NCBI GenBank assembly: GCA_023444095.1
Contig: JAEZRP010000027.1
Span: forward strand, 1 to 38,528
Source of the DNA: Bacillota bacterium
GTDB taxonomy: Bacteria > Bacillota > Clostridia > Christensenellales > Aristaeellaceae
DNA length: 38,528 nt
Direction of reading: 5' to 3'
A program made the position numbers and the translations under genes. Under the pieces are notes generated by a model. The model did not search any database, was not told the origin of the DNA, and was given only the letters and a program-made list of their open reading frames with translations. Shown here one piece after another: positions 1-8,242 of the stretch. The first letter of the stretch is position 1. Every line of letters starts with the position of its first letter.

Positions 1-33
1 CGCAGCCGAAAGCAACGTCTTCTCCTACCACAT

Positions 34-108
<75 letters not shown>

Positions 109-134
109 CTTCCAAATCCAATGTTTGATCCAAT

Positions 135-168
135 AAAGCCTTCGTTGAATGACGAGGGCTTTGTTGGG
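135..168 (+). terminator. Terminator after tRNA-Asn
   Basis: AAAGCCTTCGT and ACGAGGGCTTT form a stem (about 11 bp with one G-T-type mispair) at 135-162, followed by a G/T-rich tail. It lies 27 bp after the tRNA and would end the tRNA transcript. Confidence 0.7.
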
Positions 169-452
169 TTTTTGGGGGTTGTATGGCTCGAAGCCTCAGG
201 GAGCATCGTTTTGCATTTGGGGTCTACTGACCGGTCTGGTTTGCAGATATCAGTTTTGATAGGATACCCTCGGTAAAGGGTCCGGAACAATCCTCGGAAA
301 TCGGCTCGATCGCACGGCTGCTTCACCCGTGGGCGAAGCGACCCATTTGGTGCTGAATTCATTTCATTGCATTTGGCAAATTTGCCGACGCTACCTGGTT
401 TTTCGCAGGTTGCCGCGAAAAACCAGGCGTGCGATGGATGAATGCCATGCAG
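169..452. other. Gene-free stretch with a strong hairpin
   Basis: I see no credible gene here. The stretch holds a perfect 13 bp inverted repeat, CCTGGTTTTTCGC at 394-406 against 415-427, with an 8 base loop, and a 12 bp palindrome GGCAAATTTGCC at 375-386. The hairpin lies 26 bp past the stop of the minus-strand uvrA gene and may end or stabilise that transcript, although no clear T-run follows it on the minus strand. The rest of the interval shows nothing. Confidence 0.5.
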
Positions 453-3332
453 CTAAATCCCCAGCTCCCGCTTCAGGAACCGTCCGGTGTACGAGCTCTC
501 CATCTTTGCAACTTCCTCGGGCGTACCCTGAGCTACCACGTAGCCGCCCTGCTGGCCGCCTTCCGGGCCCATGTCGATCACATAATCGCAGGACTTGATG
601 ACGTCCAAGTTGTGTTCGATGATCAGAACCGTGTGCCCGCTGTCCACCAGGCGGTTGATGGAGGTCAACAGCTTTTCGATGTCCGAAAGGTGCAGCCCGG
701 TGGTAGGCTCGTCCAGAATGTACAGGTTATGAGTGCCCCGCTTGATCTTGGCCAGCTCGTGCGCCAGCTTCACGCGCTGCGCCTCTCCGCCGGACAGCGT
801 GGTGGAGCTTTGCCCGAGTTTGAGATAACCCAGCCCCAGCTCGTCCATGATCCCCAGCTTGTGTGCAAGGTAGCGGTCGCCCTTGAAGAAGCGCTTCGCT
901 TCCTCCACCGTCATATCCAGCACCTCGCCGATGTTCTTGCCGAGATACTTGATCTCCAGCCCCTCCTGCGAAAAGCGAGCGCCCTTGCACACCGGACATA
1001 CCGTTTCAATATCGGCCATGAACTGAAGGTTGGTCACGATTACTCCGTCCCCCGAGCAGTGCTCGCAGCGGGTACCGTTCGCGTGCGTAAGCGAGAAGTC
1101 AAGTGCGCGGTAGCCCTTGTCCAGCGCCTCGGCGGTGCAGGCAAATAGGTCGCGGATGCGATCGTAAATGCCCACGTAGGTGGCGGGGTTTGACTTGCTG
1201 CTGCGCCCGATGGCCGACTGGTCGATGTTGATGACATGGTTGATTCCGCCGTAGCCCAGCAGCATGTCATGCTCGCCCGCAACGATGCGCGCGCCCTTTT
1301 TGAGGACCTCCATCTGCTTGAACAGCGTCTCGTTGATGAGCGTCGACTTGCCCGAACCCGATACCCCGGTCACGCATACGAACACGCCCAGCGGGATATC
1401 CACCGTGATGTCCTTTAAGTTGTTCTCCCGCGCGCCCTGAATGGTGATGTACTGATCGTTGGGGCGCCTGCGCCGCATCGGGGGCCTGATCGCGCGCCGT
1501 CCGGCCAGATACGCGCCGGTCACCGAGCGCTCTTCCGCCATCAGCTGTTCCACCGTGCCGGTGGTGATGATCTCGCCCCCATGGATGCCGGGACCGGGTC
1601 CGATCTCCACCAGGTAATCGGCGGCGCGCATGGTATCCAGGTCGTGCTCCACCACGATGACCGTATTTCCGATGTCCCTTAACTGTTTCATGATGCCGAT
1701 GACCTTCGCGGAGTCGCGGGGATGCAGCCCGATGCTGGGCTCGTCCATGATGTACAGCATGCCCATCAGCTCGCTGGAAATCTGGGTGGACATCTTGATG
1801 CGCTGCATCTCGCCCCCCGAGATGGAATCGCTGCGCCGTCCCAGGTTCAGGTAATAAAGTCCCACGTCGATCAAGAGCTCTACCCGCTTGAGCAGCTCGT
1901 TTACCACGCTGTAGGCTACGTCCGCCGTTTCGCCCTCGAATCGGAGCGCGCGCAAGAAATCCCGCAGGTCGTAAAGCTGCATGCTGGAAAGCTGGTGGAT
2001 GTTCTTGCCCGCCACCTTCACGGTCAATCGGTGCCGCTTGAGCCGCGCGCCGTTGCACTCCGGGCAGGTTTTCTCGATCATCGTCTCCTTGATGAAGTCG
2101 GGCTCGATGGACTCGGTGGCCTGCGAGCGGTGGATGTAGCCGCGGTACCAGTTCTCCACTTCCTTGACAAAGCCTCCGAACGGGAACACGCGTCCCACAA
2201 TCCAACAACGCTTTTTTGCGAAATCGGGCTGAAGGATTTCGACGGGTTCGCCCTTGGTGCCGTACATCAGAATATCGCGCACCCGGTCGGAGAGCATATT
2301 GTAGGGGGTATCCAGCGAGAACCCGTATTTCTGAGACAGGCTATATAGGATGGCTCCGCGGTAGCTGTCCTTGCTGTTGGGATTGAACAGGTTGCTCTTG
2401 AGCGCGCCCTTCATAATGCTCTTCTCGGGGTTGGATACCAGAAACCGGGGCTCCACTACATGCGATTTTCCGATGCCCCCGCAGGTCAGGCAGGCGCTGG
2501 CCGGGGTATTGAACGAAAAGTGAAAGGGCTGCATCTCGCACAGCGTATAGTGGTGTTCCGGGCAGGAGTACTTGCCATAGAAGCCGGCCGGAATGCCGCC
2601 AGGGCAGGACAGCACCTCGATGCGGATCAGGATTTCTTCCTCGATGGACACGATCGCCGCTTCGATCATTTTGGCAATCTGGATGTACATATTGGGCTTT
2701 ACGGTGAACCGCTCGAGGATGATTTCCATCTCGTAAGTGCGGTCCTCGTCCAGTTCAAACTTCTCCGAAAGATCGAGCGGCTGGCCGTCCACCAGCATGT
2801 TTTTGTAGCCCTTTTTCCGGATGCTCTCGAACAGGAAGGGATAGTCCTCCCCATAGATTTTGCTGGCCGGGGCGCGCAGTTCCACCTCGCTGCCCTCGGG
2901 AAGGCAGGCGATGTGTTCGGCCATGCGCCCCGCGGAGACCGGCTTCAATAGCGCTCCGCAGGTCGGGCATGCGCCGATGCCGGCGGTCGCAAACAACAGG
3001 CGCAGATAGTCCTGAATGTCGGTAACCGTACCCACCGTGGAGCGGGGGTTGGAGTTGCCTTTCTTCTGCTCAATGGCGATCACCGGCGAAAGCCCGCGCA
3101 CAAACTCTACGTTGGGCTTCTTCACCTGGTTGATGCGGCTCTTCGCAAAGTTGGAAATGGATTCCAGAAACCTGCGCTGCGCCTCCCCATAGATGACGTC
3201 GAAGGCCAGAGAGGACTTTCCGGAACCGGAAACCCCGGTGATGACGGTCAGCTGATCGCGCGGAATGGAGACGGTGATCCCTTTCAGGTTGTTTTGCTTG
3301 GCGCCGATGACTTCGATGGTATCCCTTGGCAT
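453..3332 (-). CDS. uvrA: UvrA-family excinuclease ATPase
   Basis: The product is a 959-residue UvrA-type protein with two ABC ATPase modules. In nucleotide excision repair UvrA dimers find DNA lesions and load UvrB. Visible motifs are Walker A GVSGSGKSS (33-41), a CPTC pair near residue 122, the conserved FSFNTPASAC region, a CPECNGARL zinc site, the first signature SISGGEMQR with Walker B IMDEPSIGLH, the second Walker A GVSGSGKST, the CEHCSGDGV/CPVCKGARF zinc site, and the last signature TLSGGEAQR with ILDEPTTGLH. Its length is normal for UvrA1, and the region between the first Walker A and the signature is not shortened, so it is not an obvious UvrA2 lacking the UvrB-binding domain. The diverged blocks, such as NFAKSRINQVKKPNVEF and the non-standard first signature, leave open a paralogue involved in drug tolerance. 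AGGAGG sits 5 bases before the ATG. No uvrB or uvrC is nearby. Confidence 0.9.
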   Translation of the reverse strand: MPRDTIEVIGAKQNNLKGITVSIPRDQLTVITGVSGSGKSSLAFDVIYGEAQRRFLESISNFAKSRINQVKKPNVEFVRGLSPVIAIEQKKGNSNPRSTVGTVTDIQDYLRLLFATAGIGACPTCGALLKPVSAGRMAEHIACLPEGSEVELRAPASKIYGEDYPFLFESIRKKGYKNMLVDGQPLDLSEKFELDEDRTYEMEIILERFTVKPNMYIQIAKMIEAAIVSIEEEILIRIEVLSCPGGIPAGFYGKYSCPEHHYTLCEMQPFHFSFNTPASACLTCGGIGKSHVVEPRFLVSNPEKSIMKGALKSNLFNPNSKDSYRGAILYSLSQKYGFSLDTPYNMLSDRVRDILMYGTKGEPVEILQPDFAKKRCWIVGRVFPFGGFVKEVENWYRGYIHRSQATESIEPDFIKETMIEKTCPECNGARLKRHRLTVKVAGKNIHQLSSMQLYDLRDFLRALRFEGETADVAYSVVNELLKRVELLIDVGLYYLNLGRRSDSISGGEMQRIKMSTQISSELMGMLYIMDEPSIGLHPRDSAKVIGIMKQLRDIGNTVIVVEHDLDTMRAADYLVEIGPGPGIHGGEIITTGTVEQLMAEERSVTGAYLAGRRAIRPPMRRRRPNDQYITIQGARENNLKDITVDIPLGVFVCVTGVSGSGKSTLINETLFKQMEVLKKGARIVAGEHDMLLGYGGINHVINIDQSAIGRSSKSNPATYVGIYDRIRDLFACTAEALDKGYRALDFSLTHANGTRCEHCSGDGVIVTNLQFMADIETVCPVCKGARFSQEGLEIKYLGKNIGEVLDMTVEEAKRFFKGDRYLAHKLGIMDELGLGYLKLGQSSTTLSGGEAQRVKLAHELAKIKRGTHNLYILDEPTTGLHLSDIEKLLTSINRLVDSGHTVLIIEHNLDVIKSCDYVIDMGPEGGQQGGYVVAQGTPEEVAKMESSYTGRFLKRELGI

Positions 3333-3407
3333 GCGTACCTCCTGTTTCGGCGGTCGGAAAGAGGGACGGAAAAAACGGCACAGGCTCGCAGGGTCGAGTA
3401 TGACGGA

Positions 3408-4322
3408 TCAGGATTGGGGAACGAGGATGAAGGCGGCTTCTTCCACGGCTTTGCGGCTCTTCGGGGTGAGGCGGATGGTTTCGGAAACCTTTTCGACGAG
3501 GCCCATCTCGCAAAGGAAATCGAAGATGTGATAGATGCCGTGGGAGTGCATCCCCAGGCGGCGGACCAAAGTGGTGACGGTTTTCAGCTCGCCGTCCTCG
3601 AGCACCGATAGCGCAGGAATGGAAAGCAGATCCAGGTGCTGTTCCAGATAGGTACGCATGAGGCCAAGTGCGTCCGTAACCTCCTGCTCGGTCATCGCGC
3701 CTTCCAAAGGTCGCACGTAGAAGGGGTACATGAAATCAGGGTCCATCTCCATGACGCGCAGGATGGATTCGCGGTTGTTTGGGATGCCCCGTTCAATCAG
3801 GTACATATCGGCCAGTGTGGACGCGCACCGTGTCAGGTACAGCTGGGCGTAGCGCACATCCTTGCGCACCACCAGCCACTTTTCCACCTTTTCCATGCTC
3901 CCGATCAGCCAGCTGGCGTAGTTAAAGAAGGTGTAGGCGATGTCGCTTTTGCCCATCTCGCGGATGCCGTCCAGGAAGGCGTACAGGCTTTCATCGGCGG
4001 TATAGACCACCTTGGCGCGCGCGTACATCGAGTGCATCCCCTCTCCCGCGCGCCCGCGTTCCAGACTGCGCTTGAAGTCGGAGTATACCTCCAGATTGAC
4101 GTTCAGCACCAGGTTGTCTTCGCTCACGCAGTAACTCTTGGTTTCAATTCGCTGTTCGCGGATGAGCACAGTCAGATCCATATCGCTTTTGTGCCATACC
4201 CTGTCGTAGGCCAGGCTGCCCGCCAGAATGACTGCGATGATGTTGGGGTCGGTCTTGATCGTTTCGATGAAGCTGTCCAGCGCTTCCTGAAACCGCTGGG
4301 CGATCTGCGTAGATGATTCCAT
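3408..4322 (-). CDS. Nucleotidyltransferase-fold protein
   Basis: This 304-residue protein has the pol-beta/MNT nucleotidyltransferase signature near its N-terminus: GS at 35-36 followed by SDMD at 46-49, giving the GS-x10-D-x-D metal-binding pattern. A long helical middle follows. The C-terminal 70 residues look like a winged helix (a VLEDGELKTVTTLVRRLG segment, then a basic end). Such proteins transfer a nucleotide to an antibiotic or a protein hydroxyl, but the substrate cannot be read from the sequence. I chose the ATG at 4322 because GGGAGGT lies 6 bases upstream; a 40-residue longer frame has no ribosome site and would cross the promoter. uvrA follows 75 bp downstream on the same strand and may be cotranscribed. 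Confidence 0.75.
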   Translation of the reverse strand: MESSTQIAQRFQEALDSFIETIKTDPNIIAVILAGSLAYDRVWHKSDMDLTVLIREQRIETKSYCVSEDNLVLNVNLEVYSDFKRSLERGRAGEGMHSMYARAKVVYTADESLYAFLDGIREMGKSDIAYTFFNYASWLIGSMEKVEKWLVVRKDVRYAQLYLTRCASTLADMYLIERGIPNNRESILRVMEMDPDFMYPFYVRPLEGAMTEQEVTDALGLMRTYLEQHLDLLSIPALSVLEDGELKTVTTLVRRLGMHSHGIYHIFDFLCEMGLVEKVSETIRLTPKSRKAVEEAAFILVPQS

Positions 4323-4350
4323 ACATACACCTCCCGCTTCATGAAAGCTC

Positions 4351-4379
4351 ATGATACTATACCTGAAGTGCAATATCAA
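4351..4379 (-). promoter_or_regulatory. Promoter for the nucleotidyltransferase gene
   Basis: On the minus strand TTGATA (4379-4374), a 17 bp spacer and TATCAT (4356-4351) match a sigma-A promoter at 10 of 12 bases. The predicted start is near 4344, giving a leader of about 22 bases that contains the ribosome site. Confidence 0.65.
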
Positions 4380-4768
4380 TAGGAAAAATGGAAACTGGCT
4401 AAATTGCATAAACGCTTTGATTCCCTTTGTGCAACTTAACATTAAGACTCATTTTAACCGGAAGCATAGGTGTTCAACGACTCGGATGCTCTATCGTTTT
4501 TTATGAAGGTTTCGACTGCTCATGACCGCAATCACTATCACCGTCCGACCCCGGACCAGTTTGCGGAGGCGATTTTGCGGAAGGAGGCCCTCTGAAAGCC
4601 TTTGTGCTCAACTCGCGCCCGGCCCGCGCTTCTCGAAGACGATGAAATCCCGGCCACGGGGCCGGGATTTCGATTTGGTGGATTCTTCAGAGGACGGTAC
4701 GGGCGCACCTACCGGAGAGGGCGTTCAGCCGTCGAAGCGGAATCAAAGGGAATGCGGATGGCGCACGG
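4380..4768. other. Gene-free stretch containing the fprA terminator
   Basis: The part upstream of the nucleotidyltransferase promoter (4380-4520) is AT-rich with no gene. Two overlapping plus-strand frames between 4522 and 4952 run into the fprA antisense and have no ribosome site or recognisable protein. The only clear element is the hairpin at 4644-4671, listed separately. Confidence 0.5.
4644..4671 (-). terminator. Hairpin terminator after fprA
   Basis: GAAATCCCGGCC and GGCCGGGATTTC form a perfect 12 bp stem with a 4 base loop. It lies about 100 bp past the fprA stop and would end the ric-fprA transcript. The T-run after the stem on the minus strand is poor, so it may work in both directions or through the stem's own A/T base. 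Confidence 0.6.
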
Positions 4769-5980
4769 TCAGCCGTCTTTCTCCGGCTCCTTCTGCAGGG
4801 ACCGGACGAATTGCGCGCCATACGCGACGCACGCATCACGCTCAGTATCGTCCGGGACCCACAACGCGCGGTGCCCGTCGTTTACGATCTGGAATCCGGC
4901 GTCCTTGAGGCTTCCGGTCAGCTGCTTGACGGCCTCGCCGCTCCAGCCATAGCTTCCGAACGCGGCGGCGCTCTTGTTCTTGAACTTCAGCCCCTTGATC
5001 ATCTCCAGGAGCCCGCCGATGGAGAAGAGGAATCCGTTGTTGATGGTGGAGGAGCCGACCAGTATGGCCTTGGAGCGGAAGACCTCGGTGAGGACGTCGT
5101 TTTTGTCCTCCTTTGCCGCGTTCATCAGCTTGACCGTTACGGTGGGATCGGCCCCGCGGATTCCCTCGGCGATCGATTCCGCCATGATGCGCGTGGAGTT
5201 CCACATGGTGTCGTAGAGAAGCGTCACCTGATTTTCTTGATAGTCTGCGGCCCAGGTCAGGTATTGCTCGACGATCCGCGCGGGATTGTTCTTCCAGATC
5301 ACGCCGTGGCTTGGGCAGATCATGGAGAGCGGGAGATGGAAGTCCAGCACCTCATGAATCTTCTTGGTCACAAAGGAGCTGAATGGCGTCAGGATGTTGG
5401 CGTAGTATTTGAGCGCTTCCGCGAACAGCTCAGCCTGGTCCACCGCGTCGTCGTACAGCGACTCTGTGGCGTAATGCTGGCCGAACGCGTCGTTTGAGAA
5501 CAGGATGTTCTCCCCGGTCATGTAGGTGAACATGGAATCCGGCCAATGAAGCATCGGCGCCTCGACAAAGACCAGCTTGCTTTCGCCCAGATCCAGCGTA
5601 TCTCCGGTCTTGACGGTCACAAAATTCCAGTCCTGATGATAATGAGCCTTTAAGATGCGCTTGCCGTTCGCCGTGCAGTAGATCGGCGCATGAGGGATCT
5701 CGCGCATCAGCTCAACCAGCGCGCCGCTGTGATCGACCTCGCTGTGATTGGCGATGATATAGTCGATCTCGTTCAGATCGATTTCCTGCTTGAGCCGCGA
5801 GACAAACTCCTTGTCAAACGGCTGCCAGACGGTATCGATCAGCGCCGTCTTCTGGTCGCGCACCAGGTAGGCGTTATAGGACGATCCCCGATGCGTCGAA
5901 TACTCGTCGCCGTGGAATCTCTTCAGCTCCCAGTCGGTCTTTCCGACCCAGCATACCTTTTCCGTCAGCTTTTTGCCCAT
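4769..5980 (-). CDS. fprA: Flavodiiron protein (A-type flavoprotein)
   Basis: This 403-residue flavodiiron protein reduces oxygen to water or nitric oxide to N2O in the cytoplasm of anaerobes. The N-terminal beta-lactamase-like domain carries the di-iron ligands: the HSEVDH motif (H79, E81, D83, H84), H145 in MLHWPDS, D164 in SNDAFGQ and H225 in CPSHGVIW. The flavodoxin domain begins near residue 252 with the FMN-phosphate loop LLYDTMWNST, followed by SSTINNGF and GSYGWSG. There is no C-terminal rubredoxin or flavin reductase domain, so electrons must come from a separate partner. GGGAGG lies 8 bases before the ATG. It is the last gene of the ric operon, 69 bp after the DUF438 gene, and fits an oxygen/NO-defence role. 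Confidence 0.96.
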   Translation of the reverse strand: MGKKLTEKVCWVGKTDWELKRFHGDEYSTHRGSSYNAYLVRDQKTALIDTVWQPFDKEFVSRLKQEIDLNEIDYIIANHSEVDHSGALVELMREIPHAPIYCTANGKRILKAHYHQDWNFVTVKTGDTLDLGESKLVFVEAPMLHWPDSMFTYMTGENILFSNDAFGQHYATESLYDDAVDQAELFAEALKYYANILTPFSSFVTKKIHEVLDFHLPLSMICPSHGVIWKNNPARIVEQYLTWAADYQENQVTLLYDTMWNSTRIMAESIAEGIRGADPTVTVKLMNAAKEDKNDVLTEVFRSKAILVGSSTINNGFLFSIGGLLEMIKGLKFKNKSAAAFGSYGWSGEAVKQLTGSLKDAGFQIVNDGHRALWVPDDTERDACVAYGAQFVRSLQKEPEKDG

Positions 5981-6049
5981 GGTGATTTCCTCCCGTGTCC
6001 TTCCGCGGCCAATGCGCCGCGCATCGGCATGCGTTCTCTTTTGTAAGCG

Positions 6050-7249
6050 TCAGTCGGCGACCAGCCGCTTTTCGCCCGCGATCGCCTGAATGGGGCGGAT
6101 GTTCTGCGTCACCTCGAGCACGCCCAGATACGCGCCATCCTCGTCGCGCACGGCAAAGTACCGGATCAGGATAAACTTCTCGCCCATGTTGATCCAGAAG
6201 TCTTCGTGATCCTTGCGTCCGGCGCGGAAATCCTCGATCAGCTTTTCGACGATGTGCACGCTCGCCGGCGGATGGCAGTTCGCCACCTTGCGGCCGATCA
6301 CGGTCTTCGTGCGGGGGAACACGCGCTCCGCACCTTGGGAGAAGTAGCGAACTGTGTCGTCCTTGCCCACAAAGGTGATGTCGATGGGAAGCGCGTCCAG
6401 CATCCGCACCAGTTCCTCCGTCTTCAGAACGCCCGTAGGCAGCGCGATTTCTCCCGCGAGCGCCTTCGCCTGGTACGGTTCCGCCTCTGCCTTTCCGCTC
6501 GGTGTCCAGACGGGCGGCGGATCGATCATGCAGTATCCGATCTCCTCCGTCTCATCGGCGATGCGCTTCCAGTCGTCCTGCGTCAGGCTTTCCGTGAGCA
6601 TGGGCAGCATGATGCTTTCTTCCTTGAAGATCATCTCGGCGATCTTGTTCAGGAGCAAGCCCGCTTCCTCCCGGATGCGCGCAGCTTCCGCCGTGTTCAG
6701 AAGCCCGATGCATTCCTTGAGCTGCGCGCGGATTTCATCGTCGACGCCCCACATGACTTTGGGCGGCGCGGTGATCCCGTACCGCTCCATGTACGGGAAG
6801 ATCAGGTTTTCCTTCTTTGCGTAATGGCGTTCGATGCCGCCGAGCCGCGCGAACGCGTCCTTGAGAGCCGCGCGCGCGGCCTCGCCGGGCAGGCGGGCGA
6901 GCAAGCCGCGAATCTCGTCGATCACCGTTTCGATCGCACGGTTCTCCCGCTTCAAGGTATGGACGGGATGGCCCGGAATGGCCGAGAGCTCGGTCGGCGC
7001 GTGAATCTCCTGAATCGTGCCCTTGAATACTGCCGCGTGGACGTCGCACAGCCGCTGCACCTCGGCCACCGGCAGACCGTTTTCGATCAGCGCCTGTTCC
7101 GCTTGCGCGATCTCTTCAGCGGACACGCCGCCGAACACGGCCTCGAATTGTTCCTTGACTTCGTCCACGCGCTTGCCGTTGTGCAGCTGCGCGATCATGT
7201 CCGCGAGTACCTTCTGCCGATATTCCCGGTTGTTGATCTCCTTGCTCAT
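6050..7249 (-). CDS. DUF438 / hemerythrin / PAS protein
   Basis: This 399-residue three-part protein has an N-terminal DUF438 segment (about 10-85), a hemerythrin-like HHE domain (about 90-235, with histidines and acids in GHPVHTLKREN, ERHYAKKEN and FKEESIMLPML) and a C-terminal PAS domain (about 280-390, ending in a VLEVTQNIRPI strand). Hemerythrin domains bind a di-iron centre and oxygen or NO; the PAS domain suggests sensing. There is no catalytic or DNA-binding output domain, so the mode of action is unknown. It overlaps the upstream DUF1858 gene by 4 bp (ATGA) and precedes fprA, which points to translational coupling and a shared role. Confidence 0.92.
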   Translation of the reverse strand: MSKEINNREYRQKVLADMIAQLHNGKRVDEVKEQFEAVFGGVSAEEIAQAEQALIENGLPVAEVQRLCDVHAAVFKGTIQEIHAPTELSAIPGHPVHTLKRENRAIETVIDEIRGLLARLPGEAARAALKDAFARLGGIERHYAKKENLIFPYMERYGITAPPKVMWGVDDEIRAQLKECIGLLNTAEAARIREEAGLLLNKIAEMIFKEESIMLPMLTESLTQDDWKRIADETEEIGYCMIDPPPVWTPSGKAEAEPYQAKALAGEIALPTGVLKTEELVRMLDALPIDITFVGKDDTVRYFSQGAERVFPRTKTVIGRKVANCHPPASVHIVEKLIEDFRAGRKDHEDFWINMGEKFILIRYFAVRDEDGAYLGVLEVTQNIRPIQAIAGEKRLVAD

Positions 7250-7488
7250 GCGATCCCTCCTCCGATGACTTCGTATCCGTGCGATTCAAAGATCCGCCTG
7301 ATCTGTTCCAGTGGAATCCGCTTCATGGCCGCGCCCTTTGGAATGGTCATGAATCGGCCCGCGGTGTTGAGCATGCCGGGGCGCGTCACGTCCGGAAATC
7401 CGGCCTCCGCCAGTATCGCCGCGATGCCCGGGTCCGCAGTGCAGAGCGCGTACACGGTTTGGCCCAGGTCGAGAATCCGCCCGCTCAT
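7246..7488 (-). CDS. DUF1858 small protein
   Basis: This 80-residue protein has the DUF1858 pattern: an N-terminal helix pair, then a GFPDVTRPGMLNT turn, FMTIPKGAAMKRI and a C-terminal helix ending in GYEVIGG. DUF1858 resembles the ScdA_N domain of the adjacent ric product. Here the usual cysteine pair is absent; the single cysteine is in the YALCTAD segment. Its start overlaps the ric stop by 4 bp and its stop overlaps the DUF438 start by 4 bp, so the three are translationally coupled. Its biochemical role is unknown. Confidence 0.85.
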   Translation of the reverse strand: MSGRILDLGQTVYALCTADPGIAAILAEAGFPDVTRPGMLNTAGRFMTIPKGAAMKRIPLEQIRRIFESHGYEVIGGGIA

Positions 7489-8156
7489 GCGTACAGCCCC
7501 CTCAGCAGAATGTTGTTCTCCAAATGGATGTGCCTGTGAAGATCATCCTCCAGTTCCGGCAGCAGCTCGTATGCCCTTCTGTACGTCATGCACGCATCCG
7601 CGGGCGCTTTGTAATCAAGGGCGGTGCGGCGCATCGCTTCGAGCAGTCCGCCCGCGCCCTCATGTTCCTCCACAATCTCCTCCGCCAATCCCGCAGCTGG
7701 CGATTCGCCCCGTACCAGCGCGGGGAACAGCAGGGTTTCCTCCTTGACGAGATGCTGCATCAATTCGGATTTCAGGCGCCCGAACAGCTTGTACAGCGCA
7801 AACAGCTCCGGATGGTTTCCGCCATGCGCCCTGAGCACATGGACGAGCAGCTCGTCGATCTCCGGAAGCGCGCGGCGCAAATAATCGTGGTGCGTGTCCT
7901 CAATATAATAGGATAAAACCGCCGGGCTCATTTGTGCGAAGTTCTGGGTTCCTGCTTCGCTCCCCCCGCGCGCCGCCGCCTGTTCGTCCACCCGTGCAAG
8001 GAAAGCTTGAACGCTTATGTTCCGCTCGGCCAGCGCGTCCGCAAGCGGTTTCTTTCCGCCGCAGCAAAAGTCGACATTGAGTTCCTGAAAGACCGGCAGC
8101 GCGCCGGGGATCGCCGCAGCGACCTCTCCGACCGTCATGTTCTCATGGATAATCAT
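7485..8156 (-). CDS. ric: Iron-sulfur cluster repair di-iron protein (RIC/ScdA/YtfE)
   Basis: RIC proteins repair iron-sulfur clusters damaged by NO or oxidants. The N-terminal ScdA_N domain has the family mark NVDFCCGGKK with its Cys pair (about residue 30). The hemerythrin-like domain shows the di-iron histidine/acid sites THHDYL, HLVKEETLLFP, VEEHEGAG and HRHIHLEN. The length of 223 residues is normal. A strong AAGGGAGGA abuts an ATG at 8162, which leaves almost no spacing; the second in-frame ATG at 8156 has the proper 7 bases and is my choice. It is the first gene of the operon and lies behind the FNR-box promoter. Confidence 0.94.
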   Translation of the reverse strand: MIIHENMTVGEVAAAIPGALPVFQELNVDFCCGGKKPLADALAERNISVQAFLARVDEQAAARGGSEAGTQNFAQMSPAVLSYYIEDTHHDYLRRALPEIDELLVHVLRAHGGNHPELFALYKLFGRLKSELMQHLVKEETLLFPALVRGESPAAGLAEEIVEEHEGAGGLLEAMRRTALDYKAPADACMTYRRAYELLPELEDDLHRHIHLENNILLRGLYA

Positions 8157-8189
8157 TCCCATTCCTCCCTTGACCGATTCTCTGATGCT

Positions 8190-8231
8190 ATTGTAATCGG
8201 GTTGGAGCGGAATATCTGTGATTCAAATCAA
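8190..8231 (-). promoter_or_regulatory. FNR-box (class II) promoter of the ric operon
   Basis: On the minus strand TTGAT-TTGA-ATCAC (8231-8218) matches the FNR/CRP-Fnr consensus TTGAT-N4-ATCAA in 9 of 10 positions. A -10 TACAAT lies at 8195-8190. Counting the last -10 base as -7 puts the start at an A on position 8183, and the box centre falls at -41.5, the classic class II activation position. The box lies in the 86 bp gap between the FNR-type regulator gene and ric. This geometry strongly suggests activation of ric by that regulator or a paralogue. Confidence 0.75.
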
Positions 8232-8242
8232 ACAATTGAAAA

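Noticed and set aside
4522..4952. Two overlapping plus-strand frames
   Set aside because: They run through the fprA hairpin and the antisense of fprA, have no ribosome site and no protein-like composition.
5998..6025. Hairpin-like GCCAATGC/GCATCGGC between the DUF438 gene and fprA
   Set aside because: One mismatch and no T-run on the minus strand; unlikely to separate fprA from the operon.
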